Shown one piece after another: positions 12,314 through 23,269 of a stretch of 64,000 nucleotides of DNA. Position 1 is the stretch's first letter, and each line of letters starts with the position of its first letter. The stretch comes from Populus alba (Eukaryota > Streptophyta > Magnoliopsida > Malpighiales > Salicaceae), in assembly GCF_005239225.2 (NCBI RefSeq), contig NC_133297.1, positions 19,828,147 to 19,892,146 on the forward strand, in the 5' to 3' direction. A program made the translations under genes and the position numbers. The notes below the pieces were generated by a model, which saw nothing but the letters and a program-made list of their open reading frames with translations, ran no database searches and was not told where the DNA came from.

Positions 12314-12755
12314 TGGTTGATTAGCTTCGACTAATGGCATCTGAAGGGATGGCCGAGACAAACAAATGATTAGCTTCGGCTAATGGCATCTGAAGGGATG
12401 ACCAGGACAAATAATTGATTAGCTTCGGCTCTTAGCATCCGAATGGATGACCGGAATAAATGAATGATTAGCTTTGGCTAATGGCATCCGAAGGGATGAC
12501 CAGGACAAACGGTTGATTAGTTTTGGCTAATGGCATCCGAAGGGATGATCGGGACAAACAAATGATTAGCTTCGGCTAATGGTATCTGAAGGGATGACCG
12601 GGACAAACAATTGATTAGCTTCGGCTAATAGCATCCGAATGGATGACCAGAATAAATGAATGATTAGCCTTGGTTAATGGCATTCGAAGGGATGACCGAG
12701 AAAAACAGTTGATTAGTTTTGGATGATGACATTTGAAGGGGATAGCCGGGGTGAA
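12314..12755 (+). repeat. 49-bp array encoding UUCG hairpins, 9 units
   Basis: Nine units start TGATTAGCTTCGGCTAATGG, continue CATCCGAAGGGATGACCGGG and end ACAAACAAT. Each unit holds two short inverted repeats: ATTAGC-TTCG-GCTAAT, which as RNA gives a stem closed by a C(UUCG)G tetraloop, and CATCC-GAAG-GGATG. Some units carry TTTG in place of TTCG. The array lies in the 3' third of the solo LTR; related arrays are at 36890-37050 and 44450-44690. Confidence 0.9.
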
Positions 12756-13414
12756 TGAACAGTTAACCGCGACAAATAATGTCTTAAAGAATGGCCGGAT
12801 TTAAGATTATGGTTGATTGTAAGAATTGGTGCATATATATGTACTGCAAGTTGTGTATACCAAGAACATGAAGGAACTACAAATGCCAAGCTTCAAACAT
12901 GAGATAATGTTAATTCTTCATTAAACTGCCAGACCATTTTCTTATTGGTATTATTATTATTATTAAGTAATTGCATTCTTGTAAATGTTTTGTACTGCAA
13001 TAGGAACGTCATACTAACAAGGTGCTTAGGAAACCCGATAAACGAAAACCTACTTTTGCAAAGAATCATGTAGTTGCATTCTAAATCATGATGTATTTTA
13101 TATGAATCAATATACTGAATGTATAACTATGATTAGATCCTTTTAGATTAAATTCGTGATGACTATTTGTAGGATAGAATTACAAACTCATGACTATGCA
13201 TGTATATTTTAAATGCGAACTTCTAATCATGCAAACATAATATTATGAGTTTATGTAAGATTTACTTTTAAATGAAATGTTTATTGTTGTTGATGTATGG
13301 ATTATATATTCATGATGTGAAGGGAACATGTTCGCCGATTACCGACACGATGTGTGTTAAGTATATAAAAAAAAATTTATTGTTATTTTGGGCTTCAAAA
13401 GCCGGGTTGTTACA

Positions 13415-13985
13415 AGTATAAACTCTTATTACTCAACTGGAAACCACACACAAAGGAGGTTCCAATCAGATTTACATTGTTAACATGATTACATTAATTA
13501 TTTTATTCGAGTAATGTCAATACTTGTAAATATTATTAGGTATTCATGGTGATAATTTATGTTAACAACAAATCAAGTTCCTTTCATAGCACAGGTGTCA
13601 GTCATACCATACAGTTGGGCTATGAAAGTGCCAAGTATTTATTGTGCCAAGTATTTTCAACACAAAACTAGATTAATTATTTAACAAGCAAGGTATTAAA
13701 AGTGAGCAAGATAATAAATATAAAACATGTTAGTATCAAGCATTAAAGTCCATTTTGAGTTTATACTATACTTATTCTTACACCATTAGTGTAACCTTTT
13801 CACCTTGACATAATAAATTTAGCTAAACATAATGAAAGAAAGAAACATAAATAAACAAGATAAGAACATAATTATATAAGTAAAGGAAAGGAAAGGAAAA
13901 AGCAGAAACAAGAAATTAATATAACATAAAATAAAACTTAAACATTACAAAATACAAAGAAAGAGAGCAAGATCATGATCTTTAA
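13415..13985. repeat. 1.36-kb repeat, second copy resumed; right TSD
   Basis: 13415-13419 is the right AGTAT duplication. The following sequence matches 8885-9460 (shared AACCACACA.AAAGGAGGTTC and AACAACAAATCAAGT). The match breaks at about 13985 in ATCATGATCTT, where the AT-rich satellite monomer begins. Confidence 0.8.
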
Positions 13986-15105
13986 TAATATTTATGATGA
14001 TAATAATAATATTAAACTTATCTTACCTAATTTTTTATAGTTTTTAATTCCCTCAAATAAAACTTATTGTTCTTGTTCGATAATAATAATATTTTTCTTC
14101 AAATTTATTAATTTAATAATAGTAGTAGTAGTAGTAGTAATATTTTTTTTTCCCTTCAAATCAAATCTATGGTTGTTTTTCAAAATTAATTATATATTTT
14201 TAAAATTTAATAATTATTAATAATATTAATTATAATAAAAACTATAAAATTTATAATACAAATAATAATATTTTTAATATTAGCAATATTAATTATATAA
14301 TACAAATTATAATATTTTAAATATTAGCAATATTAATTATAATAACAATAAACTTACTTAAGTTTAAGTGGGTTCGGCTGCAACACCAGACTGGAAAGAT
14401 TTGGACCGCTCTTATATGACAGATCCAAAAGCCTTGGGTCTTGCTGCATTCCGAACCCATTTTAGTTGTGTGAAGACACAAGACCCAAGAGCATTGGGTC
14501 CTTACACGAACCCATTAACCTAGGGTCTGACTCTTGACCAAATTGTCTTGGGCCAGGGAGGGCTACAAGACCTAGGGGACTTCAGTCTACCTCATATCAC
14601 TCCCAATCAACTTGGGTCTGGCATGCCCTTCTAGACCCAAGTTAAAAATAATAAAAATAATTGATTTTACCCTTGAAATCACATCTATTTTTTTATATAG
14701 TAGTAAAATTTATTGTAAATTTAATAATATTTTATGATATTAATTATAATATTAAACTTTTCTGACCTAAGTTTTTATAGTTTTTAATCCCCTCAAATAA
14801 AACTTGTTGTTTTTCTTTGAAAATAATAATATTTTTCTTAAAAATTATTAATTTAATAATAATAATAATAATGTTACCATTCAAATCAAATTTATGGTTA
14901 TTTTTCAAAATGAATGATGTATTTTCAAAATTTCTTAATTATGATATTAATATTATTAAAATAATAATATTTATAATACAAATAATAAAATTTATAATAT
15001 TAATCATCACAAAAAAAAAAATATTTATAAACCAAAATAATAATATTTTTAATATTAAAATTAAAAATACTTATAATACAAATAATAATATTTTTAATAT
15101 TAAAA
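13985..15105. repeat. Long-period satellite, duplicon A
   Basis: One full monomer and part of another of a 560-800-bp repeat. It has a GC-richer block at about 14363-14645 with repeated TTGGGTC/GACCCAA heptamers, ending in CTTGGGTCTGGCATGCCCTT, and long AT-rich parts with AATAATAAT, CCTAAGTTTTTATAGTTTTT and CCCCTCAAATAAAACTT.GTT. The same monomer forms arrays at 47690-51335 and 56890-58880. It joins the dUTPase fragment at TTAATATTAAAACTCTT, the same junction as at 51335. Confidence 0.85.
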
Positions 15106-15820
15106 CTCTTATCTTTACAGATTTGAGCATTGCTATACCTAAAGGAACTTATGCTTGTATTGGTAAATCTCACTATCTGTTATCACTATCTGCTTGCCAT
15201 GATGTTAAAACTTCTAGAATGAGATTTTAGCTTGAAATCGGGGAATATGTGCTTAACATTATAGTAAAATAGCATTTGCAACTATTTATGTTCATCGCAT
15301 TTAAGCTATAAGTAATTAAAAAAAAAAATTATATAAGGAAAAAAAAAAAAAAAGAAGAGGTCATGTCCCATGCGATTTATTGTAAACAAAAAATTGGCAT
15401 CATTTGATATTTTGATATTGGTTTACACTAGGTAACTATTTGGACATAGACTTGTGTTTAGAAATGTAGTTGATTTTTAAAATATTTTTTATTTAAAAAT
15501 AAATTAAAATAAAATTTTATTTTTAATATTAATATATTTAAAATATCTAAATTCCTTTTTAATTTATATTTACTGATGGTTTAGTTTTGTTTTTAAAATT
15601 GAGTTTTGTTGTTTTAACTTTGATATCGAGATTGACAGATTACAGATGCTCTGATTACAAAGGTGCTGGTGTCATAGATGCTAATTACATATGCCATGTC
15701 ATAACTGATAGAATTGTGCAGTTGAGTCTTAAAAAAATTATAACTCCTGATGTAATGGAAGTTGAGGATTTTGATGCAACTGTGAGAGTTGTTAGAGGGT
15801 TTGGATCTATTGGTATTTAA
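15106..15820 (+). pseudogene. dUTPase fragment, copy 1
   Basis: Fragment of deoxyuridine 5'-triphosphate nucleotidohydrolase, which hydrolyses dUTP to dUMP and PPi to keep uracil out of DNA. Translation from 15108 gives a motif beginning TDLSIAIPKGTYACI, followed by GTAAAT, a likely intron donor at about 15162. A second coding stretch at about 15660-15817 gives AGVIDANY (dUTPase motif 3 region), then DRIVQLSLKKI, MEVEDFDATVR, and GFGSIGI before a stop, corresponding to the C-terminal motif 5. The N-terminal half (motif 1) is missing, replaced by satellite at the 5' edge. The sequence before AGVID is scrambled relative to copy 3, which reads AWKHSIDVG there. Retention of the intron points to DNA-level duplication rather than retrocopying. 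Nonfunctional. Confidence 0.8.
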
Positions 15821-16388
15821 ACTTCGTGTGATTTGTAATGTTTTTTCTAAAATGTTTCTATTTCTTGGTGTTTAAATTTAGCGAATAGATGGTAGACTAA
15901 GTAGTGAAAGTTTTGGGTTTGGTGAAGGAGCTCCTTTTATTAATGAAGACACCTGTAACAAGGCTATATATATATATATATATATATAATGGTTTGTTTT
16001 TCATTTGTTCTATAGTTTCATTTCCTTTTTTATCTTTTTATTAACCACCTGCAACAAGGCTATATATATTTTATTGTTGTTTCAATTGATCAAATCACAC
16101 TATCTTGCTGCTTAACCTCAAGCATTACTCAGTTGTAAGAAACTTGACCGACTAATTTAAAAAATACATGGAGGATAAGTCGTTCTAGCAAAAGATACTG
16201 AATGAACATTTCTTTGCAAGCTTACACACACACATAATCTCCCTAATTTACTTGTAAAAAGATGATGGGTTCACCATTTTAAGTGAGAAACTTATAAAAT
16301 AGAGAAAAAAACCTTAATCCATCTTCATAATCTCTTTACAACTTCTTATTCTAAGTTTGCAAGTCATAAAAGAAAAGACAAAAACCAA
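15821..16388. other. Duplicon spacer A
   Basis: Noncoding sequence with a TA microsatellite at about 15966-15990. It closely matches 51710-52170 in duplicon B (AAGACACCTG.AACAA.GCTA and GGAGGATA.GTCGTTCTAGC). Its end also matches 59050-59135 in duplicon C (AAAACCTTAATCCATCTTC). No gene is seen. Confidence 0.75.
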
Positions 16389-16556
16389 TGAAGTGTTGGT
16401 TTAGTAGTGAGGCACCGTTATATCCCTGTAAAGGTGAGAATGCAAGTTTGATCCCTTGTTGGGAGAGGCGGCCACAAACCTCGAACGAGACTAGTCTTGC
16501 CCTTTAAAAAGGGTGTGAGGATACCCGAGAAGCAAAAAAAAAAAAAAAAAAAAATC
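16389..16556 (+). mobile_element. tRNA-derived SINE
   Basis: A compact insert of about 165 bp begins TGAAGTGTTGGTTTAGTAGTGAGGC. It has an A-box-like TTTAGTAGTGAGG, a B-box-like AGTTTGATCCC about 45 bp further on, and a 3' run of about 21 A residues. The flanking spacer in duplicon C (59135-59165) reads straight across without this block, so it is an insertion. A clear target-site duplication is not obvious because the flanks are A-rich. Confidence 0.6.
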
Positions 16557-16639
16557 AAAGAAAGTCCCATAAACCCATACAACAAACCTAAATTGAAAAT
16601 CCTATTTAAATGTACTTTGTTGCTACTGCTACCGCTAAT

Positions 16640-16830
16640 GCTGCCGTTTATGATGCTAATGTTGTTCATGCTCGAGCTCGTGCTTGTGCTCGTGCTCGTC
16701 TCTGTGCTTGTGCTCGTGCTCGTGCTCATGCTCATGCTGCTGTTATTGTTGTTGGTGTCAGTGCTAGTGTTGGTGGCTGCTGCTAGTAGTTGTTGTGCTG
16801 CTGCTAGTGACCTAGTCTGTTTCAATAAAT
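16640..16830. repeat. GAGCAC/GTGCTC hexanucleotide-rich tract, duplicon A
   Basis: Repeated GTGCTCGTGCTC hexamers followed by TGCTGCTGTTATTGTTG-type triplets. Equivalent tracts are at 54360-54470 and 59220-59385, with different lengths. They create serine/threonine- and leucine/valine-rich open frames on both strands that are not genes. Confidence 0.85.
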
Positions 16831-17342
16831 TAAATTAATGAGTTTTTGCGGGTGAAATATGAAAGAATATTTTGGATTTATATGTCTAAAAATGATGATT
16901 CCATGTATTTCAAATATTGTTGATAAAGATGTTAGATTAAAACATTGAATATTTTTTTCTTCTTCTTTTTTTAATCATTATTAATAGAGACATAGAGAGC
17001 GATTAAAAAGATGTTATAGGCTGGGTTTTTCTTTTTTTGTTAATTTCCTAACAGAACAAGCCTATTCCAAAAATCATAATGTTTATGATAAAAAATCAGG
17101 ATTTTTTTTGTTCAGAAGTTAATTTCAGGGGTTTTTTTTTTTGGTACAATTTGGCCTTTTTTCTTTCTTTATAAGGAACTGTCCATTCTCTTAACAAACA
17201 AAATGCGTAGTGATGTTTTAAAACCCATCTTCCCCACCAAACACAGAATTTAAATGCCAAGTCAAAGGAAAGCTCAGGAATAGAACACTTGGCTGTTGAA
17301 AACTCGAAATACCAATGAAATGCACGTAAATTTTGTTCTTAC
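16831..17342. other. Spacer downstream of GH17 copy A
   Basis: Noncoding sequence that matches 54480-55000 in duplicon B almost throughout, including AATATGAAAGAATATTTTGG and GACATAGAGAGCGATTAAAA. It holds the start of the intron after exon 3 and sequence past the point where the original gene was cut. No later exons (such as an X8/CBM43 module) are visible. Confidence 0.6.
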
Positions 17343-18274
17343 CTGGCTACTTGTAGAGAGTCCAACATCATAAACCATGGTGAGATCAGTCTTGTAAAGT
17401 CCAAATGATCGCTCAGAACCAGGTCCAGGTTTCGAGTCTCCGTCATAAAGAGCAAAGAGGAATGTATCCACTGATTTTCCTGGCATGAGCGGAGTGCCCA
17501 CCATCGATCGAAGGTGTGCAATCAAATTGCCATTGTAAGCCTGGGCATTCTCAATGCTTGGCCCTACGTCGTTGTCATCTCCTTTAAATGGCCATCCAGT
17601 CTCAGCCACCACAATCTCAACATTCTTAAATCCCATAGAATTCAGTGCAGAATAAACTGCATCCACCTGCAATTGATTAAACCACTTGTCAGTAGCATTT
17701 TTATTCGATCATCTATTGATACAAACTTTTCGCACTTGCAATTTGATTTACTCTCACCCGAGCATCGAACATGTTCATGTACTTGATCTTAGTGTTTCCA
17801 TCCAATCGTCCAGCGTTCGGCTGGAAAAGGCAAAAAACAAGAGTCTCAGGCCTTGTATCGCTTCTGTAGGCAAAGTAAGGGGAGGGATTGATTGCGAAAG
17901 GCGAACCAGTCGCACTATTAAACTCCAACAAGCCCTTCATCAGATCCCCATAACTTGGATCAAAGCTTCCAGAAGAAGGTGGCTCAGACTTCTTAAGCAC
18001 TCCCATCGGATGAACTGTGGAGACCTTAATTTTACCCCCGAGCGATGCATCATTTAGAGCATTCTGTACATTTTGCATTGCTGGTAAGAGCTTGTTCATG
18101 AGATTCTGGTCATTGGAAGTCATGACCTCGTTGCCAACAGTGAAGTGATGAGGATGATATTGCTAGCTGGATAGAAGGGAAGCACGTTTGTGTTGATCCA
18201 GCTTTTGGCAAAATTGGGATCAGAGGCTAGTCCTGGAATGTCACCATTTGCAGTCACTACTAAAAAATGTATTA

Positions 18275-18525
18275 ATTAGCAACTGATTACTCCGTTGCAG
18301 ATAATACTAAAATCCGTTGCTAAAACAATTTAGCAACGGAATTAGCAACGGACAAAATCCGATGCAGATTTGTCATTGCTGATTTTGCAGCAACGGATTT
18401 GTCCGTTGCTAATTTCGCAGCAGCGGATTTTCCATTGCTGTTTCACGAAACCAGCAGCGGATTTTCCGTTGTTGATTGATGAATTATTTACAATTAGCAA
18501 CGGACTTTCCGTTGCTGAATATATT
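18275..18525. repeat. CACTA-1 left subterminal repeats
   Basis: Multiple copies in both orientations of TTAGCAACGGA and TCCGTTGCTAA, often paired as near-palindromes such as GCAACGGACTTTCCGTTGC. Such subterminal repeats are the known binding sites of the TNPA-type protein in En/Spm elements. Confidence 0.8.
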
Positions 18526-18765
18526 ATTTTTATTAAATTAATTTTTTTATTTATCAAAATGAATTTTAATTTGTTTAATTAATTATTTATAGATATTTTA
18601 AAAGTTGTAAAATATATATAACCAACATAAATTAATATTACAAAATAAATGCATCACTAATAAAAAAATGGAATAAAAATAATGTTCATATTATAAAAAT
18701 TTAGTTAAACTTGCATTAATACAAATAAGTCAAAATACAATAAAAAGAAACAACAAAAGATACAA

Positions 18766-21535
18766 TCATGGTGCTGGTTGCATAGACGAACCATGATATT
18801 GTGGATCGACACAAGATGAATTAGGATATAGTCGTCGAGGTGTAGGTCGATAAATTGGTTGAGATGTGGAACCTATATGTGTCATTATCTGGGGAGCTAT
18901 AGGTGGTGGCATTGATGGGGCCAAAGGTGATGGCATACCTTGGGCAATATTTGATGTCCCACCATGGTATCCAAGATTGTTCACAAAATATTCTTTCATG
19001 GAATCCATCTGCCTTTTCATTTCAAGAATAAAATCATCTTTTTTCTTTATCTCCTCTTCTTTATTCTTTATCTTCTTTTGCAATGCCCGATATGATGAAC
19101 TCGGATATGATGACTCCACCGAGTAGGAATGTGATGAAGAGCTTGTACTAACTATAGATTTTGGCATACGAGGTGCACCATATATCCTACCCCTTGTAAC
19201 TCCTTCTGAAGCCACACACTAAGCTGCTCCATCAAATGAAGGATGATTTTCCCGATTAGTTCCATACTTTGAAATCATCTCCATTTTATAATTTTCCTAC
19301 AAATAAAATACATGTAATAATAAATTCATTTGAATGTTAAATAATACTTAAGTTATAACAATAATAAAATAAAAATACATACAACCACTTTTTTAGACTT
19401 GTTGTCGATGAAGCTACCAGACTGCTTAGTACTTTGATGCAAAGCTGAAAAGACATCATCCCATGGGGGTTCTTTTCCACCAGCTTCCTCTTGCTTTCAA
19501 GATTAATAAATATTATAAAAGATAAATATAAAAAATTTAATTCATTATCTTAAGAAAATTCTTTACCATGTTAGCTCGATATGATGCAAATGACACTGTT
19601 CCTCCAGAATGAGTGCTTATTTTGCCATCTGTTTTGGTTAATCGATTCTTCCTAGCAGATTCCGACCTCCTTTGAAATTCAGGGGTGGACCAAACATTTT
19701 TGATCATTTGATTACAGTCATCATTGTTTATCCAAGCAGGACCTTTATCAGGCAATCTATAATATTTGTAGTGTTTCCATTTGACATGGCTTTCTTGCGA
19801 GCTCGTGTCAATTGTTGATTCAAAGCAATCCTAGCCTTATCTTCCCAAATTTTATGAACAATCGACTCATCTTCCTCAGGAAAGGAATAATTTTTCTACC
19901 AAATAATATATATATATATATATACCAAGTAAAAAGAGTGCACAAAATTTCAAAGTATGAAAAATGATTAATCATATTGTGTTATCTTGTTCATAATTTG
20001 CAAGATTATGTAATAACTAAAGAAATTAAATGATATTAAAGAGTAAATAAGAAATAAAAACAAATTAGAACACAAATCAGTCCCTACTACAATACCTGTG
20101 TTGGAGACGAGAAGCATATTTATGGTTTCCCATAAATAAAAAAGGAGAGGAATATGACAACTCCTTAATCCATATCTTATTGATTCAGCAAACTATATAA
20201 AAAACTAAACACCCCACAGATAAAAGAAAAGGAATATAAAGCAAGTGAATCCTGACAAGATTTTAAATTCCACATGCAGGTTCAAAAATCAATACCATTT
20301 CCATATGAAGGCATCCAATCGAGTTTGTTTTTTATCATATGCCTTGGTACATTTTGCTCTTACAAGTAGTGTTAGGCTGAACTTAAATTCTTGGTAGTTT
20401 TATTTCTCCATCCCTACCTCCACCCCCAACGTCCCTTTCCATTCAGACTTGGCTTTTAGGTGTAATTGTTGGCTTCTATCTGGACCTTTTTGCTATGCAA
20501 TTTAATGGCCTTCATGATTTGAAACTTAAAGTATTACAATGGCCATAGCACCAAGAAGCAATACCCCAACACATCAATAAAGTAGTCTCAATTAAAGAGT
20601 GAATATATTTCCGTTTGAACCCAAACACAAACAAATTACAAGAATATTATAAACATATCAAAGAAAAGAATATGACAATTAGTGTTGATTCTTACCTTAA
20701 ACTCCTTAAAGAGCTCATCCCTGCACATTGAATCTACTTTTTCCCAACAATGCCATGCTCCCTTAAAATTAGACCTCAAAATATCTCCGATTGCACGTTC
20801 ACACAATGCGTTATTGAACCTGAAAAAATATAATAACAAACTTTTATTAAAAAAAATAATTACATAATAATAAGTAAATTTTTTTCAAACCTGAAAATAT
20901 AACCTTAATAAGTTAGTTTTTAAAAGTTTCAACTTACTCTGTTGTTCCATACAAACAAAGCTCTTTTTTTCTTGTATTGGATCTATTTGTGTGTCAAAAC
21001 CCTTCCTTTTAACACTTCGATCATAAATGTATGGAGAACAGGTTGAACTGTGGTTTGATGGGATACCATCTTGATCCTCGTCATATACACCTCTCTCATT
21101 ACTACCAGCTCTCTCATCACATACACCTCTATCATTACTACCATCTCCCTCATCTTCATCTCTAATGTTCACATCATCATCAGTATCACCATCATCACCC
21201 TCAACTCTCTCATAACTCCTATATGCATTATGTCCTCCATAAACAAGTTGGTTATCTCGAGAGAAACCTCATTGAGTTTGAAGCAAATCTTGGAAGCGAA
21301 ACCCCTCACAAAGTTGATATGCATCAACCCTCCCATAATCATGTTGAGGAGGATGTGTACTCCCCAAAGTAGGTATATAATACTCCTTCGAGTTCTGATA
21401 CACAGGTTGCTGAAACGTGGCTCCTTTGTTATTACGCCTTGATGGAGTTTGAAATGATTTGGATGAAGTGGACCTATCACTCCTTGAAGTGGACCTGTCA
21501 CTCCTAGAATCTAATATGGATCCTCGTCGAGGCAT
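18766..21535 (-). pseudogene. CACTA-1 PF03004-type transposase gene, decayed
   Basis: Multi-exon gene of the plant Ptta/En/Spm type (PF03004, Transposase_24), the second gene of CACTA elements, whose products act with the TNP2 transposase. Start MPRRGSILDSRSDRST at 21535. Exon 1 runs to 20938 (donor GTAAGT); exon 2 is 20819-20696 (NNALCERAIGDILRSNFKGAWHCW); an exon ends at 19567 and includes DKGPAWINNDDCNQ and WSTPEFQRRSE; an exon at about 19496-19388 contains EPPWDDVFSALHQ; the last exon ends at 18766 and has a Lys/Glu-rich coiled-coil-like stretch (YRALQKKIKNKEEEIKKK). Lesions: in-frame TGA at 21269-21271, a 1-base frameshift near 19787, and TAG at 19219-19221. Exon borders are inferred from splice motifs. 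Confidence 0.75.
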
Positions 21536-23269
21536 GCTAAAAACCATAAAAAATACATGCATTACTATCAATAATTATTGAGTTCATAAAATATAAAACC
21601 AACCAAACTGCATAATTATATCAAAGAAGGAATGCAAAATTCTTTCCTTTGTTCTTCATACATGTCATATATATCATTGAAGAAGCAGGCATGGATAGAA
21701 GCTAAGCATAAAAATAAAAACAGCAGGAATTAATTAGTGGTGATTAATTAATTAATGGAATAAGACAGCATGATTTGTTTAAGACAATAATCATGGAATT
21801 AAATGGTAGTGATCAAAGCATGATGAGATTGGAGCTGGCAATGATGTCCTTAACACGTGATTCCATTACCTTTATTTCACTAGTGAACGTATTGGCTGAT
21901 GGCCATAGCTGTAGACTTAAGCAAATCACCATATCGGTCATTGCCAGTGCTTAATGCCTAACCAATTATTATTAGATGTAAGCATTATCCCTTTTAAGTT
22001 TTAAGTATGATGCTGGAAAGGTGAATGAGCAAATAAAATAGTCTCATCATTACACACTCCTTACTAATTTTTATAAGATTCACAAATATAAGGACAGACC
22101 ACCTAGAACTGGAATTAAAAGAGTTTGCATGTAACGAAGTCTTTGAACAATCCTAGCAATAGGGAGTTTCCTAGTATAGAGAAATCTGCATGTAAATCAG
22201 TAACACAGAAATTCCCACCTAGCTATGACATTAATGGTTTTGAGAATAATCAAAGCTAAGAGGTTGCTGACAGAATGGAGCCTGCAAAAAAAAAAAGTGT
22301 AATTTAGCCAGCCAAATATTTTGGCTGCGAGGAAGTGATTTCCAATATGGAGGACATAATGCATGAATAAAGCCAAGATTGACACATTAGCATAGAGTAG
22401 CAGGACCATTACACGCAACTCAGGAACATTAGAAAAAGTGGAAAACATATGTTGCCAACTAACAACAGATAAAGTTTGAATTCATTTCTTATATTTCCAT
22501 ATCTAGCAGCTTAGAAAGTGAGTGATGTCTAAAACATGGTAAAATCATTATGATATTATGTGAATTACTTTGAACTAACTTTAAGATGCTTCCTGGATCA
22601 ATCATGATGTAAGAAAGAAGTTGCATGTCATGTAGTTCATAGGCTGCTTTACATTTTCTTCTCGAAATCCAGTTCCCTTTTCTCCAAATCATTGAGTCAA
22701 TGTACCATATGCATCCTAAAAAGGCTGAACAAAAGTAACATTCAAATTGGATCACATCATACCAGTAACGTTAAAAAGAAAAATAATAGGTTGAGGAGGA
22801 ATCCAACCCGATTCTGTAGTAACTCTAGCTAATTCCAGCATTGATGCTGCATAACAATCAAACATGCAAATTGAAATGACTAAGCATGGAAATTCATAAT
22901 CAACAAGTACGTTTGAGATATTTAAGGCAGCCCAAGTGGTTAAGAGATGTAATTTAATCACCAGCTCCTGATGAACCAAAAGGACCATCAAAATGGCCAT
23001 TAATTAAAACAGATGGGTCAGTTTCTTGTGAATCTGCTGATGATATCCTGTCATTAAGTAAAATTTAGTCCACAATGGTGTTTTCCAAAAATGTAAGATA
23101 AAAATACAACCTTTGTCATGTCACAAGGCATACACATTATACCTGTTTGTCTATGCAGACCGGCAATATGAGGATTATCTTAGGGAAGAAGGAACAAGCC
23201 TATAAGTAGGAACAAAAATTCTTTGTATATGTACTGCCTGTAAGCCTGTAAGCAGGAACTACCAGTTTA
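21536..23269. other. CACTA-1 interior, unassigned
   Basis: No recognised domain or repeat. Short minus-strand frames at 22197-23000 show no transposase motif. It may be intron or upstream sequence of the minus-strand transposase gene, or captured host sequence. Confidence 0.4.

Larger units (their letters stand above)
10244..13414 (+). mobile_element. Solo LTR, Tekay/Del-like, complete
   Basis: A 3171-bp unit runs from TGTAAACCCCCG to CCGGGTTGTTACA and is bracketed by the 5-bp duplication AGTAT, with no internal retroviral-type coding region. This is the signature of a solo LTR left by LTR-LTR recombination. It contains a TATA box (10534), a CAGTAAC minisatellite (11487-11785), a 49-bp hairpin array (12314-12755) and a terminal part closely matching 44755-45216. 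Long LTRs starting TGTAA and ending GTTACA are typical of Tekay/Del chromoviruses, and a related LTR at 38616 is followed by a matching primer-binding site and gag. The subfamily is inferred. Confidence 0.85.

Noticed and set aside
12314..12755. CRISPR-like appearance of regularly spaced repeats
   Set aside because: The units are contiguous 49-bp tandem repeats without unique spacers, and the DNA is a plant LTR.
14817..15230. 137-residue Asn/Ile-rich protein on the + strand
   Set aside because: Translation of AT-rich satellite running into the dUTPase fragment; only the end (TDLSIAIPKGTYACI) is gene-derived.
16389..16440. A tRNA gene
   Set aside because: A- and B-box-like motifs are present but no cloverleaf stems form and a poly-A tail follows; better explained as a SINE.
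16418..16838. Ser/Thr-repeat and Leu/Val-repeat proteins on opposite strands
   Set aside because: Produced by the GTGCTC hexamer tract and SINE tail; length varies between duplicons.
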